Shown: positions 20,263 to 28,608 of the stretch, piece after piece | Numbering within the stretch: the stretch's first letter is position 1 | Layout of the letters: every line of letters begins with the position of its first letter | IMG/VR virus record: IMGVR_UViG_3300037262_000003 | Span: 1 to 64,000 of that record | Reading direction: 5' to 3' (one strand) | Length of the DNA stretch: 64,000 nucleotides | Source of the DNA: a virus | The notes under the pieces: generated by a model | What the model saw: only the letters and a program-made list of their open reading frames with translations | Databases searched by the model: none | What the model was told of the DNA's origin: nothing | Translations under genes and position numbers: made by a program

Positions 20263-20291
20263 AGACTAACATCCCCGCTCATCTATGTCAA
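20263..20291 (-). promoter_or_regulatory. Promoter of the Cys-rich peptide gene
   Basis: TTGACA (20286-20291), 17-bp spacer, TAGTCT (20263-20268). Confidence 0.7.
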
Positions 20292-20615
20292 CTAGTACGA
20301 GATGTTGGGCTGGTTGCTGGCGATCATGCCGCCTGTGGCAGTGCCCGAGTAGTCGAAGATGCTCATCTGCGGAGGCTGGCCAGCGTATCCCTGTAGAACG
20401 TCATCGATCGTGGGCTGACGATCAAGTCCGAGAGCCACGACGCCTGTAGGAGCGTAGACCCTCAGTGCCTCAGCGGGCAATTCGGGATTAGCGCAGGCGA
20501 GCGCGTGAGCCATCTTCTGAATCTGATCGGGAGTCTGCTTGTAGACGCCATTGGGCGTGTTGATAGACGACCAGGGCTGAGTCTGGTCATATTCTGTCGT
20601 GATACCTACTGGCAT
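20292..20615 (-). CDS. Hypothetical protein
   Basis: 107 aa, beginning MPVGITTEYDQTQPW; Gln/Pro/Ser-rich, low secondary structure. Start in a TAATG overlap with the GNAT-like gene. First of a run of Gly/Ser-rich proteins up to 22.7 kb, perhaps virion-associated. Confidence 0.68.
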   Translation of the reverse strand: MPVGITTEYDQTQPWSSINTPNGVYKQTPDQIQKMAHALACANPELPAEALRVYAPTGVVALGLDRQPTIDDVLQGYAGQPPQMSIFDYSGTATGGMIASNQPNISY

Positions 20616-20935
20616 TATTCCCACTCCACATTCGACGTGTAGTTAGGCTTGCCCTGACGCTTAGGAAGCTTCTTGCCCGTTTCCTTTGCATGGCTCGCAG
20701 CGAACTTCTGGCCCTCATCGGTCCTGTCAGCGGAATGACGAAGATAGCCTGCCTGGCTCACTCCCTCTTCCCAAGTCTTGCGCATAATGCCCTGGCGGCG
20801 CATCTCGGGGTGAGTCTCCATTGTCTGAATGGTATTGCTGGAGTCCCAGCCCAGACGAGAAACACGCTTATCGCCTAGATAACCCTCGACGGTGCGTGGC
20901 TCGGGTGACTTGAACTGAAGCTCGTTAAGCTCCAT
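20615..20935 (-). CDS. GNAT-like acetyltransferase candidate
   Basis: 106 aa from the ATG at 20933-20935. THPEMRRQGIMRKTWEEG resembles the acetyl-CoA-binding V-x-P-x-x-R-x-x-G-I motif, and RTDEGQKFA parallels RTDDGERFA in the GNAT at 63347-63691. Probably a compact phage GNAT; substrate unknown. Confidence 0.55.
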   Translation of the reverse strand: MELNELQFKSPEPRTVEGYLGDKRVSRLGWDSSNTIQTMETHPEMRRQGIMRKTWEEGVSQAGYLRHSADRTDEGQKFAASHAKETGKKLPKRQGKPNYTSNVEWE

Positions 20936-21080
20936 AGATATCACCCGGACCAATGCCTACGCCCGAACCGTCAAAGCCAACGCCAACAGGACCAGGCTCT
21001 CCGTAAGACCCCATCGGGCCTATGTCGAACTGCTGGCTGTTATACAGATCAGGATTTACACCTGAAAGGCTCCGCTCCAC
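20925..21080 (-). CDS. 51-aa Gly/Pro-rich protein
   Basis: GTG start at 21078-21080 inside the preceding gene. Sequence runs GPMGSYGEPGPVGVGF and GSGVGIGPG, collagen-like in flavour but not a strict Gly-x-y repeat. Function unknown. Confidence 0.5.
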   Translation of the reverse strand: MERSLSGVNPDLYNSQQFDIGPMGSYGEPGPVGVGFDGSGVGIGPGDIYGA

Positions 21081-21649
21081 TGTGGCAGCATTCCTCTCAT
21101 CCTGGCAGCCCGAGAAGGGTCTACGACGGTCACAGGGTTCTTGGCAGGGTCGCCGCCCTGACTACGGAGAGCCTTCTCAATCTCACGAGAATTAGCCCCG
21201 GCAAGCTTGCCATCATTGGCTATCATCTCAACGGGATCGCCCGAAGGTGCCATACGCTGGGTCCTGTAGACGATGCCGCCCTCCTGGTCCGCCATAACAG
21301 CCTCAGACTGGCGCTGTAGGCCCATCATGGGGTTCATGTCATCTGACCAGGAGTAGGCGCTCTTAGGCTGCCTCTCGCCCACGTGGACCCCGCGCTGGTA
21401 CGACGTAGAGGTCAGGCGTGACTGTAGAACGGCAGGGATCTTGTCCCTGTCGCTCTGAGGATTCGTCAGCGTTCCAAGATAACCGTCTGGGTAGCTGGCA
21501 CCAGGAGCGAAACCAGCAGCCTGACGCTTGGCGTCCAGGGGATTCCTGGCAGCCATCATGTCAGTGCCACCGCCACCATAAGCAGGAGCAGAAGGCTGGC
21601 CCACACCACCAGGGAAGTTATTCACCCAGAAACTGCTTCCCTCGGTCAT
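21056..21649 (-). CDS. Gly/Ser/Pro-rich protein, possibly structural
   Basis: 197 aa, mostly low-complexity, beginning MTEGSSFWVNNFPGG. Composition resembles the plus-strand protein at 56027-56938, hinting at a virion or assembly role. GGAG six bases upstream of the ATG. Confidence 0.68.
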   Translation of the reverse strand: MTEGSSFWVNNFPGGVGQPSAPAYGGGGTDMMAARNPLDAKRQAAGFAPGASYPDGYLGTLTNPQSDRDKIPAVLQSRLTSTSYQRGVHVGERQPKSAYSWSDDMNPMMGLQRQSEAVMADQEGGIVYRTQRMAPSGDPVEMIANDGKLAGANSREIEKALRSQGGDPAKNPVTVVDPSRAARMRGMLPQWSGAFQV

Positions 21650-21657
21650 GATGACTC

Positions 21658-21966
21658 CTACTTGATGATAGTGAGCTTCTGCTTGGGCTTCACGGTGTCT
21701 ATGTGATGGGTGGCCATTCCGTGCCCGAAGTTAGCAATACGACTCTCGGGCATACTCTGCTTGTGCATGGTGATCTTCAAAGGCTTACGGCCCTTGAGGC
21801 TAATGTCATGATCGTTCTCGGCGGCACCCTCAGTGGTGTAACCGTAACGACGACGGTGACGACCACCAGTCTTCTCAGTATCGACAACACGCCCAGCACC
21901 CTCTACCTCGTCGGCACCAGCGTTGGCATTCTCGACATCAAGGTCCGGGTCGAGCTTGGCAGCCAT
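21658..21966 (-). CDS. Hypothetical charged protein
   Basis: 102 aa; acidic N-terminus, Arg run GGRHRRRYGY near residue 37, Lys-rich C-terminus (VKPKQKLTIIK). Probably intrinsically disordered. Overlaps the next gene start. Confidence 0.66.
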   Translation of the reverse strand: MAAKLDPDLDVENANAGADEVEGAGRVVDTEKTGGRHRRRYGYTTEGAAENDHDISLKGRKPLKITMHKQSMPESRIANFGHGMATHHIDTVKPKQKLTIIK

Positions 21967-22343
21967 TAGTTAGCGATGACCTGTCCGCCGTCAAAGGCAC
22001 GGTTGTCCCAGAAGTCGCCATTGCCCGTCTTGGAAGCCACAGAAGGCATAATGCGAAGCGCACGGCCTGTCTGAGATGCCTCAGGACTGTTCGGGAATGA
22101 GATTGTCGTCTGAGGGGCGAAGACAGGTCCAGAATGCTCACCGGTAGCGTCAGAGCCTACACCACGGATGGCAGTACCGCCAGTGGCAATAGCGTCTCCA
22201 CCAGAGTACTTGCCTACGGCATGGGTGTAAGGGCTACGATCGCCCGAGGTGTTGACGATGTTGCCCTCAAGAGGGTGATCGCCCATCTTGGCAAAACTGC
22301 TCTGTACAGCGTCACCGTATGAACGGGTGTATGCGTCAGTCAT
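21966..22343 (-). CDS. Gly/Ser-rich hypothetical protein
   Basis: 125 aa, beginning MTDAYTRSYGDAVQSS, low predicted structure. Part of the 20.3-22.7 kb run. Confidence 0.66.
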   Translation of the reverse strand: MTDAYTRSYGDAVQSSFAKMGDHPLEGNIVNTSGDRSPYTHAVGKYSGGDAIATGGTAIRGVGSDATGEHSGPVFAPQTTISFPNSPEASQTGRALRIMPSVASKTGNGDFWDNRAFDGGQVIAN

Positions 22344-22360
22344 GAATACTCCTAGGAAGA

Positions 22361-22699
22361 CTATGTTCCTAGTGTACCAACCTCGCGCTTACCGTCTAGT
22401 AGGAGCTTGTCAATGCCCGTTGTGGTAGTCGGATCACTGCCATTGCCCGAAGGCAGAAGTGTGTTGTTGGACAGAATGCGAGAGTTGTACTCGTTGGAAT
22501 TCATACCATCACCTGACTGGACGGTAGAGTTGAGAACGCTCTGAGGGTTGAAGCCCGAGCCTACCTCATCATTCCACTTGGCACTGTCCGCACCGAGTGA
22601 GCTGGCGACTCTATAGGGGTTACCACTCGATCCCTGCCCGAAAGCGGCTGTACGGCCAGTGAATTCCTGACCACCCTCGCCTGCCTCACTAAGATCCAT
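22361..22699 (-). CDS. Gly/Ser/Asn-rich hypothetical protein
   Basis: 112 aa from the ATG at 22697-22699, preceded by GAGG. Begins MDLSEAGEGGQEFTGR. Overlaps the end of the SpoVS gene. Confidence 0.66.
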   Translation of the reverse strand: MDLSEAGEGGQEFTGRTAAFGQGSSGNPYRVASSLGADSAKWNDEVGSGFNPQSVLNSTVQSGDGMNSNEYNSRILSNNTLLPSGNGSDPTTTTGIDKLLLDGKREVGTLGT

Positions 22700-22997
22700 A
22701 CTGGCCTCTATCCACAATGATCTCGAACGTCAGTGCGGTGACCTCCTTGTCGGGTAGGTCAACATCCGCAAAACCGATACGTACGAGAATATCCATAGCC
22801 TGAGGCTCGACATATCGTCTGGCCACGGCCACTGCCTTGCAAGCCTGGTTAACAGCTCCTGCTCCGATTGCCCTCAACTCGATATGAATCCCGCCGTACA
22901 CCGAATGCGCGATAGCAGAGCCAAGCTTGCCAACCGGAGAAGACGCAGATACCAGCATGGTCTTCTCAATAGCACGAAATTCAGTCATTAGCTCCAT
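22689..22997 (-). CDS. spoVS: SpoVS-family protein
   Basis: 102 aa. The core VGKLGSAIAHSVYGG...IELRAIGAGAVNQACKAVAVARRYVEP...ALTFEIIVDR matches SpoVS (PF04232), an Alba-like small protein; the AIGAGAVNQAxKAxAxAR segment is its hallmark. In bacilli SpoVS affects sporulation and septation, and Alba-like folds bind nucleic acids. In a phage it may coat RNA or DNA, or modulate host development. Closely coupled to the 112-aa gene. Confidence 0.87.
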   Translation of the reverse strand: MELMTEFRAIEKTMLVSASSPVGKLGSAIAHSVYGGIHIELRAIGAGAVNQACKAVAVARRYVEPQAMDILVRIGFADVDLPDKEVTALTFEIIVDRGQYGS

Positions 22998-23020
22998 GTC
23001 TGCTCCTAGTTCAGTTATGA

Positions 23021-23386
23021 CTAGGATAGCGTCTTTCTGACTGTCTTCGTGGCTCTCCGCTTACGCGTGGACTTCTTCGGGGTCGCTCTGATACCGAGGA
23101 CTCGAACGGCTGGAGGCTCGCGCAAATAGTCTGCCATGCGTTGAGCTATTTCCCAGTCCGTGAGACGACCCAGAACTCTGTGGTTACAGTAGGCGCAGAG
23201 TATGCCTCTGACAACGCCCGTCTTATGATCATGGTCTAGAGCATTGGAGATGCCCGAAAGCTCCTTGAGGCAGATGCAGCATCTATGCCCCTGAGCAGCA
23301 AGAATAGCCAGGTATTCCGTCAGGGATATGTTGTACGTGCGCTTAAGGTACGAATCTCTCCTGCGTTCGGCTTCGGTCATATCCAA
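23021..23386 (-). CDS. Recombination endonuclease VII-like
   Basis: 121 aa. Zinc Cys at 36/39 and 64/67 (RCCICL, CAYCNHRVLG) flank DHDHKTGVVRG (51-61), the endonuclease VII active-site region. It resolves branched DNA before packaging or acts as a homing-type nuclease. The C-terminus is Lys/Arg-rich. Start TTG 23386 (GGAGA seven bases upstream) or ATG 23380. Promoter TTGCCA-17-TACAAT at 23413-23441. Confidence 0.88.
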   Translation of the reverse strand: MDMTEAERRRDSYLKRTYNISLTEYLAILAAQGHRCCICLKELSGISNALDHDHKTGVVRGILCAYCNHRVLGRLTDWEIAQRMADYLREPPAVRVLGIRATPKKSTRKRRATKTVRKTLS

Positions 23387-23412
23387 GGGTCTGTCTCCAG
23401 TAGGTTAATCCC

Positions 23413-23441
23413 ATTGTACCGACAGACTCCCGGAATGGCAA
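23413..23441 (-). promoter_or_regulatory. Promoter of the endonuclease VII gene
   Basis: TTGCCA (23436-23441), 17-bp spacer, TACAAT (23413-23418). Confidence 0.55.
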
Positions 23442-23486
23442 GCTATCCTTCTAGCTTGTACCTCAGAATCTCAGCGCCTGTGCCAG

Positions 23487-24680
23487 TCAGCCATACCAGA
23501 CCTCTGACAACCACGCAAGCGCGTCCTCTGTGCTGTTGATGTTGCCCTGATCTTGTTCTTCCTGAGCAGCCCGAAGGATGGTCTTGAATATAGGACCAGG
23601 CTTGAATCCGCGCTCAATCAGGTGATCACCGCGCAGAAAGGGCTGCTGCGGCCCGAAGATGACACCCTCCTCGAAGGCTGCCGCCGTCCAATTGGGCGAC
23701 GGTTCGATCATCAACAGGTCATCGATGCACGAAGGGTGAAGCTTGCGGGCCAGAGTCCTGACATTTGCAGGTGTCAGAGCCTCGTAGAAACCGTCGATGT
23801 TCTCCACCAGTGGAACGATCCTCCGAATAATATGCTCGGGGCACCCTATGCGCTCTAGGAAGGACCGAACTAGTTCAGTGCCAAGCCCGTCGAGCATGGT
23901 GGCGAACACGACAATCAGCCGCTTCTCGCCTGAGATACCCTGAGCGTCACACCTTCTGGCCACAACATCTGTGGTGTAGCCGGTCATCAAGACCGTCTCA
24001 GGAAAACATCCTGTCCAGTCAGTGTCATCGAGAGCCTGGAACATCCTGACGAAATGCGTGCCCCTCGTACCTATCTTCTCCCATTCTGTCCAGATCCTTT
24101 CCTGGGACAGCTCAGAGAAATGAGGCTTGAGTTCCATGCACTTGATCTTGGTCTGCTCGGCAATCGTGAAACCGAAGCGGGCCACGAACTGAATGGCACG
24201 CATGACACGCAGAGGGTCATCTCCGAAGGCTTCAGACGTGTGCCTGAGGATACCCATGTAGAGATCTTCCGTGCCACCGTGAAGGTCTATGACTCTGCCA
24301 GTCTCAGGGTCCAGCATGATCGCGTTCAATGTGAAGTCACGGCGGGCAGAAGCCTCTCGCAGCCCGATGTACGGATCATGTATGACCTCGAAGCCAGTGT
24401 GGCCCGGACCAACTTTGGAGTCAGTCCTGGGAAGCGAGACATCCATGTCAGTGCTGCCCGTGTGGATCTTGAAGACACCAAAAGACCGTCCGACTTCCTT
24501 GACCATGGCGACCTTCTTGAGTGCCGCATGGAGTTCAATCGAGTCGATGTGGAAGACCTCGATGTCGATGTCCTTGCTTTCCTTGCCCATCATGAGGTCA
24601 CGCACGTAACCCCCGACCAGCATAGGCTGGCCTCCTGCTGCCTTGATGGCACTCAGGACTCTTTCAACGTCCTCGTTCAT
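23487..24680 (-). CDS. cca: CCA-adding tRNA nucleotidyltransferase
   Basis: 397 aa, class II. LVGGYVRDLMMG (22-32) and DIDIEV (Asp37, Asp39 catalytic) are followed by RRDFTLNAI and DPLRVMRAIQFVARFGF, the classic class II head-neck motifs. It adds or repairs 3' CCA on tRNAs. The phage tRNAs here encode no CCA, so this enzyme is needed for them. GGAGG precedes the ATG. Confidence 0.93.
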   Translation of the reverse strand: MNEDVERVLSAIKAAGGQPMLVGGYVRDLMMGKESKDIDIEVFHIDSIELHAALKKVAMVKEVGRSFGVFKIHTGSTDMDVSLPRTDSKVGPGHTGFEVIHDPYIGLREASARRDFTLNAIMLDPETGRVIDLHGGTEDLYMGILRHTSEAFGDDPLRVMRAIQFVARFGFTIAEQTKIKCMELKPHFSELSQERIWTEWEKIGTRGTHFVRMFQALDDTDWTGCFPETVLMTGYTTDVVARRCDAQGISGEKRLIVVFATMLDGLGTELVRSFLERIGCPEHIIRRIVPLVENIDGFYEALTPANVRTLARKLHPSCIDDLLMIEPSPNWTAAAFEEGVIFGPQQPFLRGDHLIERGFKPGPIFKTILRAAQEEQDQGNINSTEDALAWLSEVWYG

Positions 24681-24800
24681 CTATCCTCCAAAGTCAAGAG
24701 TGATTCGAACACAGGGACACGGGTAGAAGCGGACCTTCTTGCAGTCCCTGTCCATGTACACGCCTACGACGCAGTAGCGCCAAGAGAACTCTATCTTCAT
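24681..24800 (-). CDS. 39-aa Cys-containing peptide
   Basis: MKIEFSWRYCVVGVYMDRD..., with four Cys (two as CPC). AGGAGG four bases before the ATG. First gene of the CCA-enzyme unit, directly after a promoter-hairpin cassette. Confidence 0.6.
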   Translation of the reverse strand: MKIEFSWRYCVVGVYMDRDCKKVRFYPCPCVRITLDFGG

Positions 24801-24819
24801 ACTTCCTCCTTAAATGACG

Positions 24820-24852
24820 ATAGCCCCCACCCTATCGCAGCGGCGGGGCTAT
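24820..24852 (-). terminator. Hairpin with an embedded -10 box
   Basis: 8-bp stem ATAGCCCC / GGGGCTAT, loop containing TAGGGT. It ends the transcript of the gene at 24858 and overlaps the next promoter. Confidence 0.55.
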
Positions 24853-24857
24853 GTCAA
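24829..24857 (-). promoter_or_regulatory. Promoter of the CCA-enzyme unit
   Basis: TTGACA (24852-24857), 17-bp spacer, TAGGGT (24829-24834). Confidence 0.65.
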
Positions 24858-25016
24858 CTACCACTTGAACCAGAGAAACTTTCGAGTCTTCGGTCCAGTA
24901 CACGGGCAGTACTCGGGATAATCTATACTCCCGGCAACCCGCTTCGAGCACATGGTGTGGTTTGTGTAGTGCCTGTGCAGCTCTACGTCATGGCCACACT
25001 CCAGACATTCTTGCAT
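24858..25016 (-). CDS. 52-aa zinc-binding peptide
   Basis: From the ATG at 25014-25016: MQECLECGHDVELHRHY...CSK...CPC. Six Cys and several His in 40 residues point to a zinc finger. Lies eight bases after the Pnkp gene. Function unknown. Confidence 0.65.
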   Translation of the reverse strand: MQECLECGHDVELHRHYTNHTMCSKRVAGSIDYPEYCPCTGPKTRKFLWFKW

Positions 25017-25024
25017 TGATCTCC

Positions 25025-25951
25025 CTAAAAATCTCCATAATTGACCTGGAGGCAATCCAGGCCGAGCTGCTTGCGCCACATGTTGACCACTCGATCACGG
25101 TCGTCAAGGACGATGCCGATGTTGTAGTTGCCACGAATGTTGTCGTCAAACAGGTCCCTCTTGATGATAGCGTCGTTGATCTGGAGCCTGTCCGCAGGAC
25201 GCATGAGCAGGGCCTTGTAAGACAGCCCGACATGCGAGTGCAGCCATTCCTCAGTGTCACGACGGATGTCGTTGATATCAGGACGGCCCGACATGAAGAT
25301 CAAACCGTAGCCATCACGTTGACGTGACCACAGGAGCTCTATGACCTTGGCCCGCGAGTGATCCAAAGAGACCTTGCTGTAGTCGTAAGGACTACGTATG
25401 CCCGAGCAGTCTGCAACGGTGCCATCGATATCGCAGATGTCAACGCACTCCAGACCGAACGATCCGATGTAGAAGTGAGGACCCTTTCCGGCACTGTCCA
25501 GATCGGGCAGTGGCAGGGGGTATCCCTGACCCTTGATGTTGTTGTTGTACATCTTCATGATCACCGCAGTCGGAACGGGTTCCTTGTCCTTGCGATTCTT
25601 GTTCCGCTCCAGCACGGTATCGATCGGCACGTCAGTCATGTCGCGAACGGTAACCTCAGCACCCACAGAGTAGGCGATTCGATAGAGTTCACGCAGGAAC
25701 TTCGCGGGCAGATTAGTGTCCGAGCTGACCACATCGATGCCCGACTTGAGCAGATCCTGAATGGCCTGGTGCTGGACCTTGGTGACCATTGCCTCCTGAG
25801 CAGACGAACCAATAGTGTAGCCACCCAGCATGAGCCGGATGGCATCCCTGTTGACCTCCGCTCGCGTGTCCGGGGAGAACTCGACCCACTGGCGAGCCGC
25901 AGTGGACTTACCGCAGCCGGGCAGTCCCCGATAGATATTGAGCGTTGCCAC
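25025..25951 (-). CDS. pnkp: Polynucleotide kinase/3'-phosphatase, T4 Pnkp-like
   Basis: 308 aa, the same length class as T4 Pnkp. N-terminal kinase: P-loop GLPGCGKST (9-17), VNRD (~33-36), a lid Arg region. C-terminal phosphatase: DIDGT (174-178), MSGRPD and LLMRPADRLQ...D downstream. It heals broken RNA ends (2',3'-cyclic phosphate or 3'-P to OH; 5'-OH to 5'-P). GTG start overlaps the stop of the Rnl1 gene, so healing and sealing enzymes are co-translated. Confidence 0.93.
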   Translation of the reverse strand: MATLNIYRGLPGCGKSTAARQWVEFSPDTRAEVNRDAIRLMLGGYTIGSSAQEAMVTKVQHQAIQDLLKSGIDVVSSDTNLPAKFLRELYRIAYSVGAEVTVRDMTDVPIDTVLERNKNRKDKEPVPTAVIMKMYNNNIKGQGYPLPLPDLDSAGKGPHFYIGSFGLECVDICDIDGTVADCSGIRSPYDYSKVSLDHSRAKVIELLWSRQRDGYGLIFMSGRPDINDIRRDTEEWLHSHVGLSYKALLMRPADRLQINDAIIKRDLFDDNIRGNYNIGIVLDDRDRVVNMWRKQLGLDCLQVNYGDF

Positions 25952-27055
25952 TTACTCCTCCAATGACGCAGTTACCAGCGACCTCACAGCCTCGGGCTTG
26001 ATTGACCTCCACACTACAGGCCAGATGGACTGCCTGTCAAGTTGCTTGAACAGGTAGCCCTTGAGCGGAGACGGAACGTTCTTCACCGCGAGAGCGAAGT
26101 CCTTCCGTGTGAACTCAGGGTTAGCCGAGTCCAACTCGTACAGGATCTCGGTGTACGCCTCGTACGCAGTCAGTAGGATCTGGTTAGCGAGTGCGAAGAG
26201 GTTGTTGGCAACCTCATCGACCCACGGCCAGAACTCTTCCGGCAGAGGCTCCTTGATCTGGTCAGTCGTCTTGCCCTGAGCCAGAGCCTCCCACACAGAG
26301 CGGTCGGTCATGCCCGTGACAATCCTGTGGAGTGCTACGTAGTCGGCCTGCTTGAGCTTGACCCTCTGGCCTGTCGAGTGGAAGTACACCACGATACCCT
26401 CAGCGTTGTCACGTGGGGGAAGCGCAAGCGCGTCCGCAAACGAGTGAACGTCGAAGGTGCGAGTCGTTGGACCGTTCCAGTTCAGAAGCAGTCTTGACTC
26501 TGACGGAGTGTAGTTCAGGCCCGTCTCGATGTTGACACCACCCAGCAGAACCAGCTCATCCATGTCACCATAGTTGAGCACGATCCTGTTCTCCGGATAG
26601 ATAATTTCAAACAGGTAAGTGATGTCACGGTCCAGAGTGAGAGGGTACAGCAGCCCGTCATTCAGCAGACGAGTCGCGTGCTTGGCCTGGTCACTCACGA
26701 ACGAACCACGAGTCGCCACTGCCCACCCTCCACTAGGCAGGGGGTATAGGATGCCGAGTGAACCGTCCTGCTTGTCAGTCACACTCACACGGCCCGTAGG
26801 TGGAACCCACTCAGGACCGTGCTGCTCGTAGTTGAAGAACTTATCGAACGGGCGAGCAAGGATGTCGTAGTTCGTCATGTCATAGATCAGACCACGGCAC
26901 GCCATGGTCTCCTTGTTCCAGACAACATCCCAAGACGCCTTGTCGGTGTAGTTGAGGATGCCCAGAGGGTGAGACGGGTGGACCTGTAGGTGAATGTAGC
27001 CCTGGTCCATCATGATCTCAAGCCGAGTCGGACTCAGCAAATCGTGTAGCTTCAT
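25952..27055 (-). CDS. RNA ligase, T4 Rnl1-like
   Basis: 367 aa, close to T4 Rnl1 (374). Motif I TDKQDGSLG with nucleophile Lys95; EIIYPENRIVLNY (motif IIIa-like), EGIVVYF (motif IV), VKLKQADYVAL (motif V). The C-terminal domain (~250-367) corresponds to the tRNA-specific helical domain of Rnl1. It seals anticodon-loop breaks healed by Pnkp. Directly upstream of the Pnkp gene. Confidence 0.93.
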   Translation of the reverse strand: MKLHDLLSPTRLEIMMDQGYIHLQVHPSHPLGILNYTDKASWDVVWNKETMACRGLIYDMTNYDILARPFDKFFNYEQHGPEWVPPTGRVSVTDKQDGSLGILYPLPSGGWAVATRGSFVSDQAKHATRLLNDGLLYPLTLDRDITYLFEIIYPENRIVLNYGDMDELVLLGGVNIETGLNYTPSESRLLLNWNGPTTRTFDVHSFADALALPPRDNAEGIVVYFHSTGQRVKLKQADYVALHRIVTGMTDRSVWEALAQGKTTDQIKEPLPEEFWPWVDEVANNLFALANQILLTAYEAYTEILYELDSANPEFTRKDFALAVKNVPSPLKGYLFKQLDRQSIWPVVWRSIKPEAVRSLVTASLEE

Positions 27056-27990
27056 TACTTCCTCCCAGTTGTTCGTGCAGTGCGCTTCCGCACTACGGGA
27101 ACCTCCTTACGATCGTTGTAAGGCTTGCAGTTCTCGCAGGTACCAGGGAAGCGGCACTGAGGTTCTTCCCCTCGTTCCACAGCATACTTGATCGCAACGG
27201 CCTGGTCAACCAGTCTCATGCTGCGGTCTTCGCTGTATTCGATCGTGAAATTCTTGACCTGCTGGTTCCACTTGCACTCGTAGATGAACTCGGCGCTAGT
27301 GAAGGGCAGGCCCCTAGTCTGGCAGATCCAGAGGTAGATGTCAACCTGGTTGACATGCGTCTTGAACGGCCTGGTGATGCCCGACCACATCTTTTGCAGG
27401 TCACCATCTGCCGCGTCAAAGATATCCCAGGCTTCGATGCGAACGGAGCCCGTGCCCACTGACTTGATCTCAGCCAGGGTAGTCCACGCGGCACCGTCAG
27501 CGTGCCCGGCAAGGAGCGCCTCCTCCTCGGCGTTGAGCTGGACCTCCATGTACTCCCAGATGTGGTTGCCGTGCCCTAGATCGCATCCTTCCAGGACATC
27601 ATCTCCCCGATGACGCCATCCCTCGGGTTCTAGGCAGGCTCGCGCCACGTGGTCGCAGATCAGGCACTTCCAGTCACCCCAGAGAGGTGTGGCCGTACGG
27701 AATCTCTGCTGCCACTTGGCGTGAATCGCATGACCCTCATCGAATATGTTCTCAGTCGAGAAGTTGAAGTTCTTACCCTCAATCAGGATAGGACCCTCTG
27801 TGATGCGGAGATACACGGCCCGAGGACAGAACGTCTTCTGATGTGACAACTCAGACGGATGGATTATGTCCCAACGACGGTCTGACTCAACCATGTACTG
27901 CTTGAGCATGTCTTCCTTAACAGCAGGGAGCAGCACGCCCGGAGTCTTCTTGGCTCTAGTTCTCTCGGCTAGTCCAGATGATAGCTTCAC
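27055..27990 (-). CDS. Cas4-like RecB-family exonuclease
   Basis: 311 aa. GHADGAAW and LAEIKSVG give the PD-(D/E)XK motifs; Cys in FCPRAVY and a C-terminal CRFPGTCENCKPY form the four-Cys Fe-S site typical of Cas4/AddB-type nucleases. A further CLICD zinc-like pair lies between. Probably processes DNA ends during recombination-dependent replication. ATG overlap with the Rnl1 gene. Confidence 0.85.
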   Translation of the reverse strand: MKLSSGLAERTRAKKTPGVLLPAVKEDMLKQYMVESDRRWDIIHPSELSHQKTFCPRAVYLRITEGPILIEGKNFNFSTENIFDEGHAIHAKWQQRFRTATPLWGDWKCLICDHVARACLEPEGWRHRGDDVLEGCDLGHGNHIWEYMEVQLNAEEEALLAGHADGAAWTTLAEIKSVGTGSVRIEAWDIFDAADGDLQKMWSGITRPFKTHVNQVDIYLWICQTRGLPFTSAEFIYECKWNQQVKNFTIEYSEDRSMRLVDQAVAIKYAVERGEEPQCRFPGTCENCKPYNDRKEVPVVRKRTARTTGRK

Positions 27991-28205
27991 TTGATGCTCA
28001 AATCTATGTACTCCACCGGAGCGGAGACCGCGAACCGGATATCAAGGTTGTTCTTCTCGAAGACAACCGCGACATCCTGCACATCAGCAGGATCAATGCC
28101 ACCGTGGGCAGTCAGGCACATCTGGACGGCGTAAACAACCTCACCGTCGTTCAGCAACCCGTACGTGTGCTTACGTACCTCTGATGTGATCTCGTCAATC
28201 GTCAT
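27987..28205 (-). CDS. Hypothetical protein
   Basis: 72 aa, beginning MTIDEITSEVRKHTYG; small alpha/beta protein. ATGA overlaps at both ends. Function unknown. Confidence 0.68.
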   Translation of the reverse strand: MTIDEITSEVRKHTYGLLNDGEVVYAVQMCLTAHGGIDPADVQDVAVVFEKNNLDIRFAVSAPVEYIDLSIK

Positions 28206-28608
28206 CTTCTTCCTCCAACTCTCGCCTTGAGATCTTGCCCGCTAGAATGTGCTCCTGCAAGGCATCCTGTAGTTCATCATGGAACATCCAGACCCACTCT
28301 TCGCGTGGTCCGAGCAGTCTGGCATTCCAACGCCAGATCCTGCGCATTATCTTACGATCTTGCTCAGTCATGCCGCCCCAGACACCGAACTTCTCGTTGT
28401 TATACAGTGCGAATTCCAGGCACTGCTGTCGCAAAGGGCAGACGAAGCCGTCTATCTCACCGTTGCAGACATCTAGTGCAGGCTCGGGCTCAAGATCATC
28501 GAACCAAGGATCATAGACCTCTTCTTCACCTGGCTCACGATGAGGGGCAGAGCCTAGGCAGTTGGCTCTTTCCCAATCGGGCGCGTTACCTCTCAAATGC
28601 AATACCAT
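28195..28608 (-). CDS. whiB: WhiB-type Fe-S transcription regulator
   Basis: 137 aa. Four Cys (17, 48, 57, 63), the last two as CPLRQQC, then GVWGGMTEQDR, the WhiB turn, and a basic C-terminal helix. WhiB proteins bind a [4Fe-4S] cluster and sigma factor region 4; they are confined to Actinobacteria and their phages. The N-terminus overlaps an HNH nuclease gene with different base composition, so the start (ATG 28608, or the TTG near 28594) may have been altered by its insertion. Confidence 0.9.
   Translation of the reverse strand: MVLHLRGNAPDWERANCLGSAPHREPGEEEVYDPWFDDLEPEPALDVCNGEIDGFVCPLRQQCLEFALYNNEKFGVWGGMTEQDRKIMRRIWRWNARLLGPREEWVWMFHDELQDALQEHILAGKISRRELEEEDDD

Noticed and set aside
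23466-23540. 23-aa frame at the end of the CCA enzyme gene
   Set aside because: Weak ribosome site and overlaps conserved coding sequence.
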